Of a DNA stretch of 64,000 nucleotides, positions 38,205 to 47,234 are shown piece after piece; within the stretch, counting starts at the first letter, position 1, and each line of letters begins with the position of its first letter. The stretch is from contig NZ_LT671675.1 of the NCBI RefSeq assembly GCF_900143685.1, positions 347,111-411,110 on the forward strand, in the 5' to 3' direction. The DNA is from Parolsenella massiliensis (lineage in GTDB: Bacteria; Actinomycetota; Coriobacteriia; Coriobacteriales; Atopobiaceae). The notes beneath the pieces were generated by a model that saw only the letters and a program-made list of their open reading frames with translations, was not told the DNA's origin and did no database searches. A program made the position numbers and the translations under genes.

Positions 38205-39170
38205 TTATTTCTCGTCCTCGTCCCAGGTGCGCTTGGACATGATCCAGCGTGGGCGGTGCTTGGACTCGAGGTAGATCTTGCCCACGTACTCGCCTATGAC
38301 GCCCAGGGACAGCATCTGGACGCCGCCCATGAAGAAGACGGCCGCCGTGGTGGACGCCCAGCCCGAGACCGTGGCACCCAGGGCGTGGGCCACGAGCACC
38401 CACCCCACGGCCACGAGGCTCGCCAGCGCCACCGCCAGGCCTGTCCAGGTGATGAGACGGATCGGGCGCACCGACAGGCTCGTGATGCCGTTGACGGCCA
38501 AGGCCAGCATCTTGGAGAGCGGGTAGTGCGACGACCCCGCCATGCGCTCGTGGCGCTCGTAGTAGACGCTGGTGCTCCTGAAGCCCACGAGTGGCACCAT
38601 CCCGCGCAGGAACAGGTTGACCTCGCGGAACTCGGAGAGCGCGTCCAGGGCGTCGGCGGCCAGCAGGCGGTAGTCGGCGTGGTTGTAGACGCACTCCACG
38701 CCCATGGCGGCCAGCAGCCTGTAGAAGGACTGGGCCGTGAAGCGCTTGAAGAAGGTGTCGGTCTCGCGGCTGGAGCGCACGCCGTAGACCACGTCGCAGC
38801 CGTCCAGGTAGGCGTCCACCATCTGCTCCATCGTTGCGATGTCGTCCTGGCCGTCGCAGTCGATGGATATCGTGGCGTCGCAGCGTCCGCGCGCCTCCAT
38901 GAGGCCGCCGAGCAGCGCGTTCTGGTGGCCGCGGTTGCGCGACAGCGAGCAGCCCCGGTAGGCTGGGTCGGAGGCCGCCAGCCCCTCGATGATCTCCCAG
39001 GTGCGGTCCTTGGAGCCGTCGTTCACGAACAGCACGTGGCTGCCCGGGGCCACCTTGCCCTTGGCCTCGAGGTCCTCGAGCTCCGTCTTGAACAGCCCGC
39101 AGGTGACGGGGAGGACCTCTTCCTCGTTGTAGCAGGGGACGACTATCGCCAGTACGGGCGGCTTTCTCAT
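38205..39170 (-). CDS. GtrB/DPM1-like polyprenyl-phosphate glycosyltransferase
   Basis: 321 residues. GT2 domain: AIVVPCYNEEEVLPVT, VLFVNDGSKDRTWEII, SLSRNRGHQNALLGG, ISIDCDGQDD and a YRLL segment; then two C-terminal membrane helices (ITWTGLAVALASLVAVGWVLVAH and STTAAVFFMGGVQMLSLGVIGEYVGKIY). It makes undecaprenyl-phosphate-hexose for side-chain addition outside the cell. ATG 39170 with GGAGC upstream is preferred to an upstream ATG. Confidence 0.93.
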   Translation of the reverse strand: MRKPPVLAIVVPCYNEEEVLPVTCGLFKTELEDLEAKGKVAPGSHVLFVNDGSKDRTWEIIEGLAASDPAYRGCSLSRNRGHQNALLGGLMEARGRCDATISIDCDGQDDIATMEQMVDAYLDGCDVVYGVRSSRETDTFFKRFTAQSFYRLLAAMGVECVYNHADYRLLAADALDALSEFREVNLFLRGMVPLVGFRSTSVYYERHERMAGSSHYPLSKMLALAVNGITSLSVRPIRLITWTGLAVALASLVAVGWVLVAHALGATVSGWASTTAAVFFMGGVQMLSLGVIGEYVGKIYLESKHRPRWIMSKRTWDEDEK

Positions 39171-39201
39171 GCGGAGCTCCAGACGTTCGCGGTTCGACCC
39201 G

Positions 39202-41289
39202 CTAATTGTATCCCTCGACGTCGACCGGGTACTGATTTCCCGTAAAGGTCCAATCCGAGAAGTCATTGGCGTCTCCGTCGACCTTGTACTCTACGAGGTA
39301 GCGGTCGTGCTTGCCGTCGTGGTCGTTCCAGTAGAAGTAGCGCGGGCGGTCCTCGTCCGTGACCTCGAACACGGGCGTGCTGCCGGCCATGACGGTGGAG
39401 CTGCCCTGCTCGTCTGCCGCGCTGCCATCCCAGGCGCCCACGGCCCACTCCAGCGTGGCGGGAAGGTCGATGTGGCCGGTGGGGACGTTGCTCGTCTGGA
39501 GCGGCTGCGTGGAGTCTGCGCCTGCGGGCTTCACGAGAAGGATCGGGGAGGTCGTCTTGGACAGGCGGGCGTTGTTCCAGGGCCAGACGCCGTGGTCGGC
39601 CGTGATGACGATGGTCGACTGGTCGTAGACTCCCAGGTCCTTGAGCTGGCGGATGTACTCCTCGACGATGTCGAGCGAGCCGCGCGCCTGGCGTACGAGG
39701 GCCGTGTTGTCCTGACTCTCGGTGACGCGGTTGCCGTTCTCGTCCATGATGTAGGGCCAGTGGGAGCCCTGGCAGTGGATGACGCGATAGGCGCCGCCCT
39801 CGGAGGTGTCGGCGGCCGTGAGGACGGGCTGGCTGAAGCGCTCGTGCATGCCAGGGTCATCGATGACGTAGGGCGTGTTCTCGGGTGAGCGCGCGTCCGT
39901 GGGGACCACGGCGTCGTTGAGCTGGTCAGTCGTGAACCAGAAAGTTGGCTTGAACGCATAGGGAAGGTCGCGGTAGAGGCCCACACCGCCAAGCGTGCGC
40001 GCGCAGCTGAGGAAGTCTGCGAAGAAGGGCGCCAGCTCGTGCACGTTCATGGTCTTGCCCTCGAGCGCGCGGGCGCCGTAGGTCACGGAGTCTGAGTAGA
40101 CGCCCACGGAGTAGCCCTGCTCGTTGGCGACGTCGAGCAGGTTGCGGTCGCTGAACCAGCTCTCGAGGTCATTGGTGGTGAACTGACCCTCCGTGGGGTC
40201 GAAGTCATGGCCGGTCACCACGTAGGGGACGCCATAGCGCGTGGGGATCATCGAGCCCAGGGAGTTGTGGTACCAGGTGAAACCCGTGAGCTCGTCTGCG
40301 GCCTCGGGGTAGGTGGCCATGACCTGGTCCATGTCCTTGGTGTCGAACATGTCGAGCACAAAGACGATGACGTTGCTCTTGGACGAGACGGTGGTGAGGC
40401 CCTCCTCGGTCGCGACGGGACGGCTGAGGGCGTCGGCATACTGGGCGCCGAGCATGCCCAGGCCAACGCTCTGGGCGATCACGATGAGCAGGCAGGCTAC
40501 GACGGAGGCGACACGCGAGGCAATCGGGCGCCTGATGGCGAGCACGAGGAAGACGGCGATGACGGCGAGCCAGCCGACGGCAGAGAACGCATGGGCCTTG
40601 TTGTAGTTGCCCCAGTCGACGGGCGAGCCGTCGGCCGTGGGGAGGTTGCCGTTGAAGAAGAGCTCCTGGAGAAGCGTACACACGCAGATGGCGGCGAGCA
40701 GCGCGAGAACGACGTCGAAGGCGCGGCCGCGGGCGGCGCTGGACGCAAGCGCGATGGCGGTGCCCACGAGGGCCACGAGGCCGATGAGGGGCAGCCAGAC
40801 GTTCGCGAGCGTGAACGAGAGCGAGGAGCTGCCGGGGATGACAACCTCGAGCGGCGCCACGAACAGGACGCAATAGGTGAGGGAGAGGGCGCAGACGAGT
40901 GCGAGGATGAGGCGCGTGCGCCACGAGAGCGCGGGGGCGAAGGGCTTGCAGGGGAGCGTGAGCTCGCGGGCGGCTTCGTCTGCGGAGACGTGGGCCGCCG
41001 CGTCGTCTGCGTCAAGCGCGTGGACGCTGCCCTCGACGGCCTTGCCGGCGTTCTCGTCCACATGCATGGCACGCAGCAGCCAACGGCGGGCGCGGCGCCA
41101 CACCACACCGAGAACCGCGGAGAGCGCCACGGCGACGCCCGCGAGCGCCTGGATGGTGTACGTCATGACCGAGGGGTCAACGTAGGCCAGGGCCGGGCGC
41201 GTGAGCGCGAGCCAGGCGCAGGCGAGAATGGGCAGGGCAAAGGCGACGTCGAGCAGGACGACGGCGCCGCGACGGAGGGTGCGAGTCAT
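39202..41289 (-). CDS. Membrane-bound sulfatase-fold enzyme (LtaS-like / phosphoglycerol transferase family)
   Basis: 695 residues. Six or so N-terminal helices within residues ~1-300 precede an extracytoplasmic alkaline-phosphatase-superfamily domain. Visible elements: VIVFVLDMFD (metal Asp), SMIPTRYGVPYVVTG with a Thr where LtaS has its nucleophile, HCQGSHWPYIM and TADHGVWP. Such enzymes move phosphoglycerol or phosphoethanolamine onto surface glycans. It is 31 bases upstream of the GtrB-like gene on the same strand, so they probably form one unit. The ATG at 41289 has GAAAGG upstream. Exact substrate unknown. Confidence 0.85.
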   Translation of the reverse strand: MTRTLRRGAVVLLDVAFALPILACAWLALTRPALAYVDPSVMTYTIQALAGVAVALSAVLGVVWRRARRWLLRAMHVDENAGKAVEGSVHALDADDAAAHVSADEAARELTLPCKPFAPALSWRTRLILALVCALSLTYCVLFVAPLEVVIPGSSSLSFTLANVWLPLIGLVALVGTAIALASSAARGRAFDVVLALLAAICVCTLLQELFFNGNLPTADGSPVDWGNYNKAHAFSAVGWLAVIAVFLVLAIRRPIASRVASVVACLLIVIAQSVGLGMLGAQYADALSRPVATEEGLTTVSSKSNVIVFVLDMFDTKDMDQVMATYPEAADELTGFTWYHNSLGSMIPTRYGVPYVVTGHDFDPTEGQFTTNDLESWFSDRNLLDVANEQGYSVGVYSDSVTYGARALEGKTMNVHELAPFFADFLSCARTLGGVGLYRDLPYAFKPTFWFTTDQLNDAVVPTDARSPENTPYVIDDPGMHERFSQPVLTAADTSEGGAYRVIHCQGSHWPYIMDENGNRVTESQDNTALVRQARGSLDIVEEYIRQLKDLGVYDQSTIVITADHGVWPWNNARLSKTTSPILLVKPAGADSTQPLQTSNVPTGHIDLPATLEWAVGAWDGSAADEQGSSTVMAGSTPVFEVTDEDRPRYFYWNDHDGKHDRYLVEYKVDGDANDFSDWTFTGNQYPVDVEGYN

Positions 41290-41394
41290 TGCGGGCCTTT
41301 CACAAGACTGCCGCCAACACGTGCGCTGGCGGCAGATATCATTCAGCAATGCTCAAGTATAGGGCAGAGAAGCCCGTTATCGCTGCTAGGCGGC

Positions 41395-41745
41395 ATATTA
41401 TTCGTGTTGCTTGGCGAGATCTGTTCTCGCACAAATAGCTGCCGGCGCGGGGCGAGAAGAGCGACGAGTAGATAAATACGCAGGATTTGCCTTGATCGTC
41501 CTAAAAAGGCTGATAGCAAGGCAAATCCTGCGTAGTTTGCGGCGGCACGGCGCCCGCTTATCTCGCGAGCGCGCTTCACGAGGGCGAACACCACCTTGCC
41601 GATGACGTTGACCGCAAAGATCACGATGGACACGAGCGCGGCGCACTCGACGAGCATCTGCGTGTCGAAGCATCTGCGTGTCGAAGTCGCTGATGAGCAG
41701 CGCCAGCGGCATGTGAGAGACGTTGGCGAGAAACGCCACGGCCGG
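41395..41745 (-). pseudogene. Remnant of a membrane protein with a 16-bp tandem duplication
   Basis: Minus-strand text reads AFLANVSHMPLALLISDFDTQML in one frame and then VECAALVSIVIFAVNVIGKVV in another. The frames join at a perfect tandem duplication of GCATCTGCGTGTCGAA (41654-41669, 41670-41685) whose 16-bp length breaks the frame. Further along, a perfect 18-bp inverted repeat (41477-41494/41517-41534) disrupts it again. It looks like the C-terminal helices of a lost transporter; the family is not recognised. Confidence 0.5.
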
Positions 41746-42550
41746 CGAGGCCGGCTGGATTGCGGACGGCAAGCTCACGGCAGCGGGCCTGTCCGCGCTG
41801 GAGCCGTACCGCGTGAGGAGGGCCGTGTTCATCGCGGCCGGGTTTGGCAGCAGGCTTGTGCCCATCACGCTGAAAACGCCCAAGCCGCTCGTGCGCGTGA
41901 GGGGCACGAGGATCATCGACGCCCTGCTCGATGCCGTGACGGCTGCGGACATCGAGGAGACCTACATCGTGCGCGGCTACTACGGCGAGCAGTTCGATGC
42001 GCTGCTGTACAAGCATCCCAACATCAAGTTCATCGAGAACCCCATGTACAGCGAGGCCAACAACATCTCGAGCCTCATGGCGGCGAGGTATCTGCTGCAG
42101 GGGGCGTACGTCATTGAGAGCGATCTTCTGCTGAGCAGCCCAGCGCTCATCAAGAAGTACCAGTACCACAGCAACTACCTGGCGATTCCGATGGAGCGCA
42201 GCGACGACTAGTGCTTCGATGTGAACAAGAAGGGCGTCATCGAGCGCGTGCGCGTGGGCGGCGACGGCGGCGTGTGGCAGATGGTGGGCATCTCGTACTG
42301 GACGCCCGAGGACGGGCGCAAGCTCGTGGGGGATATCGAAAAGACGATTTCGATGCCGGGCGGCAAGGAGCGCTACTGGGACGAGGTGGCGCTCACGTAC
42401 TGCGCCGAGCACTACGAGGTTCACGTGCGCGAGTGCAGTACCGACGACATCGTGGAGATCGACACGTTCAAGGAGCTCCAGGCGCTCGTCTGCGCGTACG
42501 CGAAGTTGGGCGTTGCGGGAGCGATTGAGCTTGGGCCGTCGGCGTGTGCC
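41744..42550 (+). pseudogene. Broken licC-like nucleotidyltransferase (in-frame TAG)
   Basis: Homologous to the HTH-LicC part of the protein encoded at 62075-63841: EAGWIADGKLTAAGLSALEPYRV then AVFIAAGFGSRLVPITLKTPKPLVRV (nucleotide-binding loop). At 42209-42211 the codon after MERSDD is TAG, where relatives have a Trp before CFDVNKKGVI. The same frame then runs to DIVEIDTFKELQ, the normal LicC end. The N-terminal HTH is truncated and the original stop is also displaced, since the frame runs into a terminator. A decayed second CTP:phosphocholine cytidylyltransferase. Confidence 0.82.
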
Positions 42551-42564
42551 GGCGGCCCTTTTTT
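42533..42564 (+). terminator. Intrinsic terminator after the licC remnant
   Basis: GGGCCGTCGGC/GCCGGCGGCCC perfect 11-bp stem (one G-U), GTGT loop, TTTTTT tail. The degenerate licC frame reads through it. Confidence 0.85.
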
Positions 42565-42665
42565 GCGTTTCGCTGGCCATAGCCACGGCCGGATTTACAA
42601 AGGAGAGCTCGGGATATACTCGTATATATCGTTTGGCGTACCCTTGCCCTGCAAAGGAGCTCGCA

Positions 42666-43847
42666 TTGATTGACTTCCGAAATCCCTATACTCCCGGCGC
42701 TGGCGTGATGCCAAAGTACCTTGCGGGACGTGAGGAGCTCCTGGGCGCGGCGGAGCTTAGACTGAAGTCCGTTTCCGCTGGTTATCAGGCGAGGTCTGTT
42801 GCCTTTTACGGGCTTCGCGGCGTGGGCAAGACGGTCATCTTGAATGCCATCGAGTCAATAGCCGAGAACGAGAATGTTCTCGTGCGTCACATTGAGGTGC
42901 AAGAGAAGAAGGGCTTTGCAAAGGCCCTGGCAGCCGCCTCGAATGCCTTTACCCTCAATCTGAGCTCTCGCGAGAGAATGAAGGACAAGTTCGAGAGGCT
43001 CAAGTCTGTCGTGGCCTCATTTTCCGCGACGTGGAACCCGGAGGACAATACAGTTTCCTTTGGGTTAGACGAGAACCGCTTTGCGGCGGCCGTTGCGGGA
43101 ACGGGCGACATCACAAATGATCTCACTGAGCTATTGGTTGCGCTTGGGAAGTATGCCCAGGAGGCGCAGGCTTCCGTCTGCTTCTGCATAGACGAGCTCC
43201 AGTATGCCAAGAACGATGAGCTCGAGGGCCTTATTGCCGCGCTCCATAGGTGCGCGCAGCTGAACCTCCCCGTGTTGGTCTTTTGCGCGGGCCTTCCGAA
43301 GCTTCTCAAGTCCATGAGCGAGGCAAAAACCTACAGCGAGCGTCTGTTTGAGTTCGTCGAGGTTGGATCGCTGGATGGCGAGGCCGCTCGTAAGGCAATC
43401 GTCGAGCCTGCTGAGAAGCTTGACGTGCGCTATGAGGATGAGGCTGTTGAGAAAATCCTGTGCTTCACGGAGGGCTATCCCTATTTTATCCAGGAGCTGT
43501 GCTCTACCATTTGGCAGCTTGGTGATGGCAGAATCGTCACTCCCGAGATGGTGGATAAGGCTTTGGTTGAGACGACGGAGAGGCTGGACCAGGGCTTCTT
43601 TAGTGTCCGTTACAACCGGTGCACCGAGTGCGAGCAGCGATTCATGTTTGCCATGTTGGACTGCGGAGAGCTCCCCTGCACGATTTCCAACGTGGCGCAC
43701 AACATGGGTCGCACGGTGAGCCAGGTCTCGCCGTTCAGGGCAAAGCTGATCAGCAAGGGCCTCATCTATTCGACTGGGTATGGGGAGATTGATTTCACCG
43801 TCCCTCAGTTCGATAAGTTCCTCGAGAGGGAGCGGATGAGAGGATAG
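42666..43847 (+). CDS. AAA ATPase with C-terminal winged-helix region (ORC/archaeal-ATPase-like)
   Basis: 393 residues. N-terminal YLAGREELLGAAE motif, Walker A GLRGVGKT, Walker B VCFCIDELQ, a sensor-like VLVFCAGLPKL, and a C-terminal helical/winged-helix region (CTISNVAHNMGRTVSQVSPFRAKLISKGLIY). This is the MoxR-unrelated, ORC1/Cdc6-like AAA class often annotated only as ATP-binding protein and found with toxins and mobile DNA. TTG 42666 is chosen because AAGGAG lies 6 bases upstream and no earlier good start exists. Possible promoter: TTTACA (42594) with TATACT (42615), spacer 15. No partner is fused. Confidence 0.82.
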   Translation: MIDFRNPYTPGAGVMPKYLAGREELLGAAELRLKSVSAGYQARSVAFYGLRGVGKTVILNAIESIAENENVLVRHIEVQEKKGFAKALAAASNAFTLNLSSRERMKDKFERLKSVVASFSATWNPEDNTVSFGLDENRFAAAVAGTGDITNDLTELLVALGKYAQEAQASVCFCIDELQYAKNDELEGLIAALHRCAQLNLPVLVFCAGLPKLLKSMSEAKTYSERLFEFVEVGSLDGEAARKAIVEPAEKLDVRYEDEAVEKILCFTEGYPYFIQELCSTIWQLGDGRIVTPEMVDKALVETTERLDQGFFSVRYNRCTECEQRFMFAMLDCGELPCTISNVAHNMGRTVSQVSPFRAKLISKGLIYSTGYGEIDFTVPQFDKFLERERMRG

Positions 43848-43968
43848 ACAAGCGGTTTTGTTCTTGCAAGCGCGCTTTGATAGACATCTGAACCATTAGA
43901 GCAAAGGCTTCCATTCCCTGGCTGCGTGTGTCTAGCCGTTTGGTATCAAAAGCTAAGGAGATTTGAGC

Positions 43969-44799
43969 ATGGCTGACGAGGAGGTATCCGAGAGAGTACT
44001 TTGCAAGATTGTCTACTTCGATGAAGGCTCTGCTACGGACTTCGTGCAGATTGTGCATGGCGGTGGCCTCAAGACTACAACCGAACTGTTTAAGTCGGGG
44101 GAGGACAAAAGCGCGGCTACCGTTAATGCTGAAGCGAAGGCCAGCCTGGGCGCTTTGCTTCACGGTCTCTTGGGTGCTAAGGCGTCTGCTGGTGCGGATG
44201 CATCTCTTTCTACTTCGTTTGACTCGGGAGAGATGGCTAAGAGCATCATCACGAACACTCTGCTGACGGACTTTCTCGCCTGCGTCTCTTCTTCGAACGA
44301 CTCATCGATTCAGGTTTTCGAGGGCTATGGCATCAGCCCGGTCAACAACTCGATGTCGAGCTTCATGCTCTTGACGCCGTATCTTGGAATGCTGCACAGC
44401 GGCAGCTCCGTTTCGGCCGGGGACTTCGCCATATCACTCGACCGGATAGACGATGCCATCAAGAAGGGGAAGGGCTACTACGAGTTTCTTGCCGTCAGCA
44501 AGACCAACGAGAAAGACAGGCGGCTCCTCAGGTTCAATGGCTCGGCGTTGAAGAACAATTACAAGCTCCCCGATTTGACCAAGATGGACCTACTCTTCTA
44601 TGCCGTAAAGGTTGGCAAGACGCGTATCTCCGATTTGGATGTTGAGAGCGAGCTTGAGTTCGTCGGGAGCTCCAGCATGCCGAAGAATCCGGATTATCCC
44701 GTTGCGAGTACGGCTGCGGGCAACGATTTGGCGTCTGATGATGAGGAACTTGATATGTACGATGTAATTCTAGTGGGCGTGAAGAGCAATGACCAATAG
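43969..44799 (+). CDS. DUF6414-type protein paired with an AAA ATPase
   Basis: 276 residues. It opens with CKIVYFDEGSATDFVQIVHGGGL, which I recognise as DUF6414. An Ala/Ser-rich middle (ASLGALLHGLLGAKASAGADASLSTSF), a region IITNTLLTDFLACVSSS and a C-terminal domain with YYEFLAVSKTNEKDRRLLRFN follow, then an acidic tail. No catalytic motif is evident and no signal peptide is present. AAGGAG precedes ATG 43969. Its last 11 bases overlap the start of the Clp-like ATPase gene, so the pair is co-translated and probably functions as one complex. Function unknown. Confidence 0.7.
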   Translation: MADEEVSERVLCKIVYFDEGSATDFVQIVHGGGLKTTTELFKSGEDKSAATVNAEAKASLGALLHGLLGAKASAGADASLSTSFDSGEMAKSIITNTLLTDFLACVSSSNDSSIQVFEGYGISPVNNSMSSFMLLTPYLGMLHSGSSVSAGDFAISLDRIDDAIKKGKGYYEFLAVSKTNEKDRRLLRFNGSALKNNYKLPDLTKMDLLFYAVKVGKTRISDLDVESELEFVGSSSMPKNPDYPVASTAAGNDLASDDEELDMYDVILVGVKSNDQ

Positions 44800-45964
44800 G
44801 GCCATCCACGTATTTACGGGCAGCAACAAGGATTTCGAACGCTTTATCGAGGAGCAAATCGGGGAGGACGAGATCTCGATCTCTTACCTCGAGCTTATCG
44901 GCGATTACAACGCCAAGATTCGCGCTACGACGGAGTATGCGACGAGCAACCTTTCTCACATTCACGACAGAGTCGACAACGTGGTGGTCAGGTCTGCCGA
45001 CTTCGGGTCGGTGGTGAGCCACGTCATCAGCAACTTTGCGCAGATTGCCGTCATGGGGTGCGACTTCAGGACAATGTACATCCAGAACCCTCCTCGTCAG
45101 ACTCTCAAATCGCTTGAAGCGATGTTTCCTAACACGGTTTACTACTCGGAGACTAGGTACGAGAAGATAGGGAAGAAAACCGTTCTTAAGGCGCATAGCA
45201 AGCTCGAGGATGCCGTGCTCGGACAAGAAGACTGCAAGGCCGAGATTGACCTTAGCCTGTACAAGCTTTCCGTGATGGGAGGCGAGAAGCCCGTGGTCCT
45301 GCTGTTCTACGGTCCCTCCGGCGTCGGCAAGACCGAGACCGCGAAACAGCTGAGCGAGGCCATGGGTGGGAGTTTAACCCGAATCCAGTTCTCGATGTTC
45401 CAGAACCAGGAGGCGTTCGACTATGTTTTCGGGTCGGAGCATTCCAAAGGCAGCTTTGCACGCGATCTCCTGGGCAGGGAGACGAATGTCGTCCTCCTGG
45501 ACGAATTCGATAAGGTGAACCACGGGCTTTACAACGCCTTCTACGAGTTATTCGACGAGGGCGTGCTGACGGACACATACTACAGGGTGGAAATGGGCGG
45601 TGCGCTCTTCGTTCTGACTACGAATTTCGGGTCTGAGAAGGAAATCAAGCAGGCATTGGGCCCTGCCATGTTCTCGCGCATAAGCGCGTGCATAAAGTTC
45701 AACGATCTGTCGGTTGACGAGAAAAGGACAATCATTGACAGACATTTCGACTATGTGATTGGCTTTCTTGATGAGAATGACGCCAAGGTGGTTAACGACA
45801 AGGATGTACGAGGGTGGTTTCTTCGCAATGCCGCTCATTATGACAACATGAGAATCATGAAGAACAAGATTGAACGAGCGATTTTCGGGGTGCTCACCGA
45901 ACGACTGCTTGATGTTTCGTGGGATGATGAGCGTGCAGTTGTTGAAATCCCTATGAATGACTGA
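44789..45964 (+). CDS. Single-ring Clp/HSP100-type AAA+ ATPase with a novel N-terminal domain
   Basis: 391 residues. Residues 1-~150 (from HVFTGSNKDFERFIEEQIG) match no family I know. Residues ~150-391 resemble the second AAA module of ClpA/ClpB: VLGQEDCKAEIDLSLYKL, Walker A FYGPSGVGKTETAKQL, Walker B VVLLDEFDKV, sensor 1 VLTTNFGS, and the arginine-finger region MFSRISACIKF. No ClpP-binding tripeptide or protease gene was seen nearby. ATG 44789 overlaps the DUF6414 gene by 11 bases. Together they may form a remodelling machine guided by the DUF6414 protein; a defence role is possible but unproven. Confidence 0.82.
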   Translation: MTNRAIHVFTGSNKDFERFIEEQIGEDEISISYLELIGDYNAKIRATTEYATSNLSHIHDRVDNVVVRSADFGSVVSHVISNFAQIAVMGCDFRTMYIQNPPRQTLKSLEAMFPNTVYYSETRYEKIGKKTVLKAHSKLEDAVLGQEDCKAEIDLSLYKLSVMGGEKPVVLLFYGPSGVGKTETAKQLSEAMGGSLTRIQFSMFQNQEAFDYVFGSEHSKGSFARDLLGRETNVVLLDEFDKVNHGLYNAFYELFDEGVLTDTYYRVEMGGALFVLTTNFGSEKEIKQALGPAMFSRISACIKFNDLSVDEKRTIIDRHFDYVIGFLDENDAKVVNDKDVRGWFLRNAAHYDNMRIMKNKIERAIFGVLTERLLDVSWDDERAVVEIPMND

Positions 45965-46267
45965 TGGAATTAATAGAGACAATCGGCGCCTGGAGAAGGT
46001 GTGACTCGCGAAGGATGTGTCTCGGCTCATCCAGGAATCGGGCTCAATCATGAAGTCGGCGAGTGGGCGGTGGCTTCGTCGATAGTGCTCGCCGAGTAGT
46101 GATTAAGCCCTTGGTTTAGGCTCTAAGCGATTGGTTAATCTTGCGAATTAACCATTGCTTAGCTCCTATGCAAATCCCGTGGCATTCAGTATACATAGCT
46201 CTTAGAAAGCATATTATGTCGTATCATATTCGTGCACCTAAAACCAACCGCACGGAGTCTAATATCC
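45965..46267. other. Intergenic region before galU
   Basis: No gene. TGGTTAAT/ATTAACCA (around 46131-46155) is a perfect 8-bp inverted repeat with a 7-base loop. The stretch after 46140 is AT-rich, and TATACA (46190) or TATTAT (46212) could be a galU -10, without a convincing -35. Confidence 0.4.
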
Positions 46268-47155
46268 ATGAAATCCATCATCCCCGCCGCTGGCCTTGGC
46301 ACGCGATTCCTTCCTGGTACCAAGGTGACGCCCAAGGAGATGCTGCCCGTTCTCGATAAGCCCGTTATCCAGTATGTCGTCGAGGAGGCCCTGGCTCCCG
46401 AGGAGGTCGACGAGTGCATCATCGTGAGCTCGCCCTCTAAGCCGCAGATTGCCAGCTACTTCACTCGCGATCCGGGCCTTGAGGACCTGCTGCGCTCTCG
46501 TGGCAAGAGTGCCTATGCCGATGCCATCGCAGAGGCCGGTAGCGTTCCCGTGCACTTCTGCTACCAGAGCGAGCCCCGCGGCCTCGGCCATGCCGTGCGC
46601 TGCGCCTCTTTCGCCACGGGCGACGAGCCGTTCTTTGTGCTTCTTGGTGACTACGTGGTGCCCGACAAGAAGATCCTTCCCCGCATGAAGGAGATTTCTG
46701 ATGCCCACAATGGAGCCTCCGTCATCGCGGTGGCTGCCTGTGCGGCGGACGAGGTCTCTCGATACGGCATTATCGCGGGCGAGTCCGTTGGCGCCGTCTC
46801 TGACTTCCCCGAGGCGACCGGTGAGGACGAGGGTGCCGTCTGGCGCATGACTGGCATGGTCGAGAAGCCTGCCGTCGAGGATGCCCCGAGCCGTCTGTTT
46901 GCCGTGGGTCGCTACCTGCTCTCTCCCCGCGTGATGGAGCTGCTGGCCGACCAGGAGCCCGGCGCTGGCAACGAGGTGCAGCTCACGGACGCGATGGTTC
47001 GCGCCATGGCGGAAGAGGAGTTCTACGCTCTGGTTATCGACGTCCACGAGGGCTACGACACCGGCACTCCCGCCGGCTGGATTGCGACGAATGCTTGTCT
47101 TGCCGCGAGTGACCCCCGCTTTGCGGCTGCCTTCCAGGAGGCAATGGGGGCGTAG
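46268..47155 (+). CDS. galU: UTP-glucose-1-phosphate uridylyltransferase
   Basis: 295 residues. Makes UDP-glucose from UTP and the glucose-1-phosphate supplied by the phosphoglucomutase at 8608-10332. Family motifs: IPAAGLGTRFLPGTKVTPKEMLPVLDKP (nucleotide loop), EEALAPEEVDECIIV, FVLLGDYVVPD (metal Asp), VEKPAVEDAPS and HEGYDTGTPAGW. Length fits bacterial GalU. ATG 46268 has GGAG ten bases upstream; an in-frame ATG at 46232 is not needed. Confidence 0.95.
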   Translation: MKSIIPAAGLGTRFLPGTKVTPKEMLPVLDKPVIQYVVEEALAPEEVDECIIVSSPSKPQIASYFTRDPGLEDLLRSRGKSAYADAIAEAGSVPVHFCYQSEPRGLGHAVRCASFATGDEPFFVLLGDYVVPDKKILPRMKEISDAHNGASVIAVAACAADEVSRYGIIAGESVGAVSDFPEATGEDEGAVWRMTGMVEKPAVEDAPSRLFAVGRYLLSPRVMELLADQEPGAGNEVQLTDAMVRAMAEEEFYALVIDVHEGYDTGTPAGWIATNACLAASDPRFAAAFQEAMGA

Positions 47156-47193
47156 GGCCTAGAGCGTGCTGCTTGATACGGTGATCTTGATAT

Positions 47194-47234
47194 GGGGCGC
47201 TCCAGCTCGTTTTATCCCAGAGCGCCGCTATTTT
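47194..47234 (+). terminator. Possible terminator after galU
   Basis: GGGCGCTC(...)GAGCGCC hairpin followed by GCTATTTTG, ~40 bases past the galU stop. Confidence 0.4.

Noticed and set aside
41398-41952. 184-codon minus-strand frame
   Set aside because: Partly antisense to the licC remnant and partly the frameshifted membrane remnant; not a single real protein.
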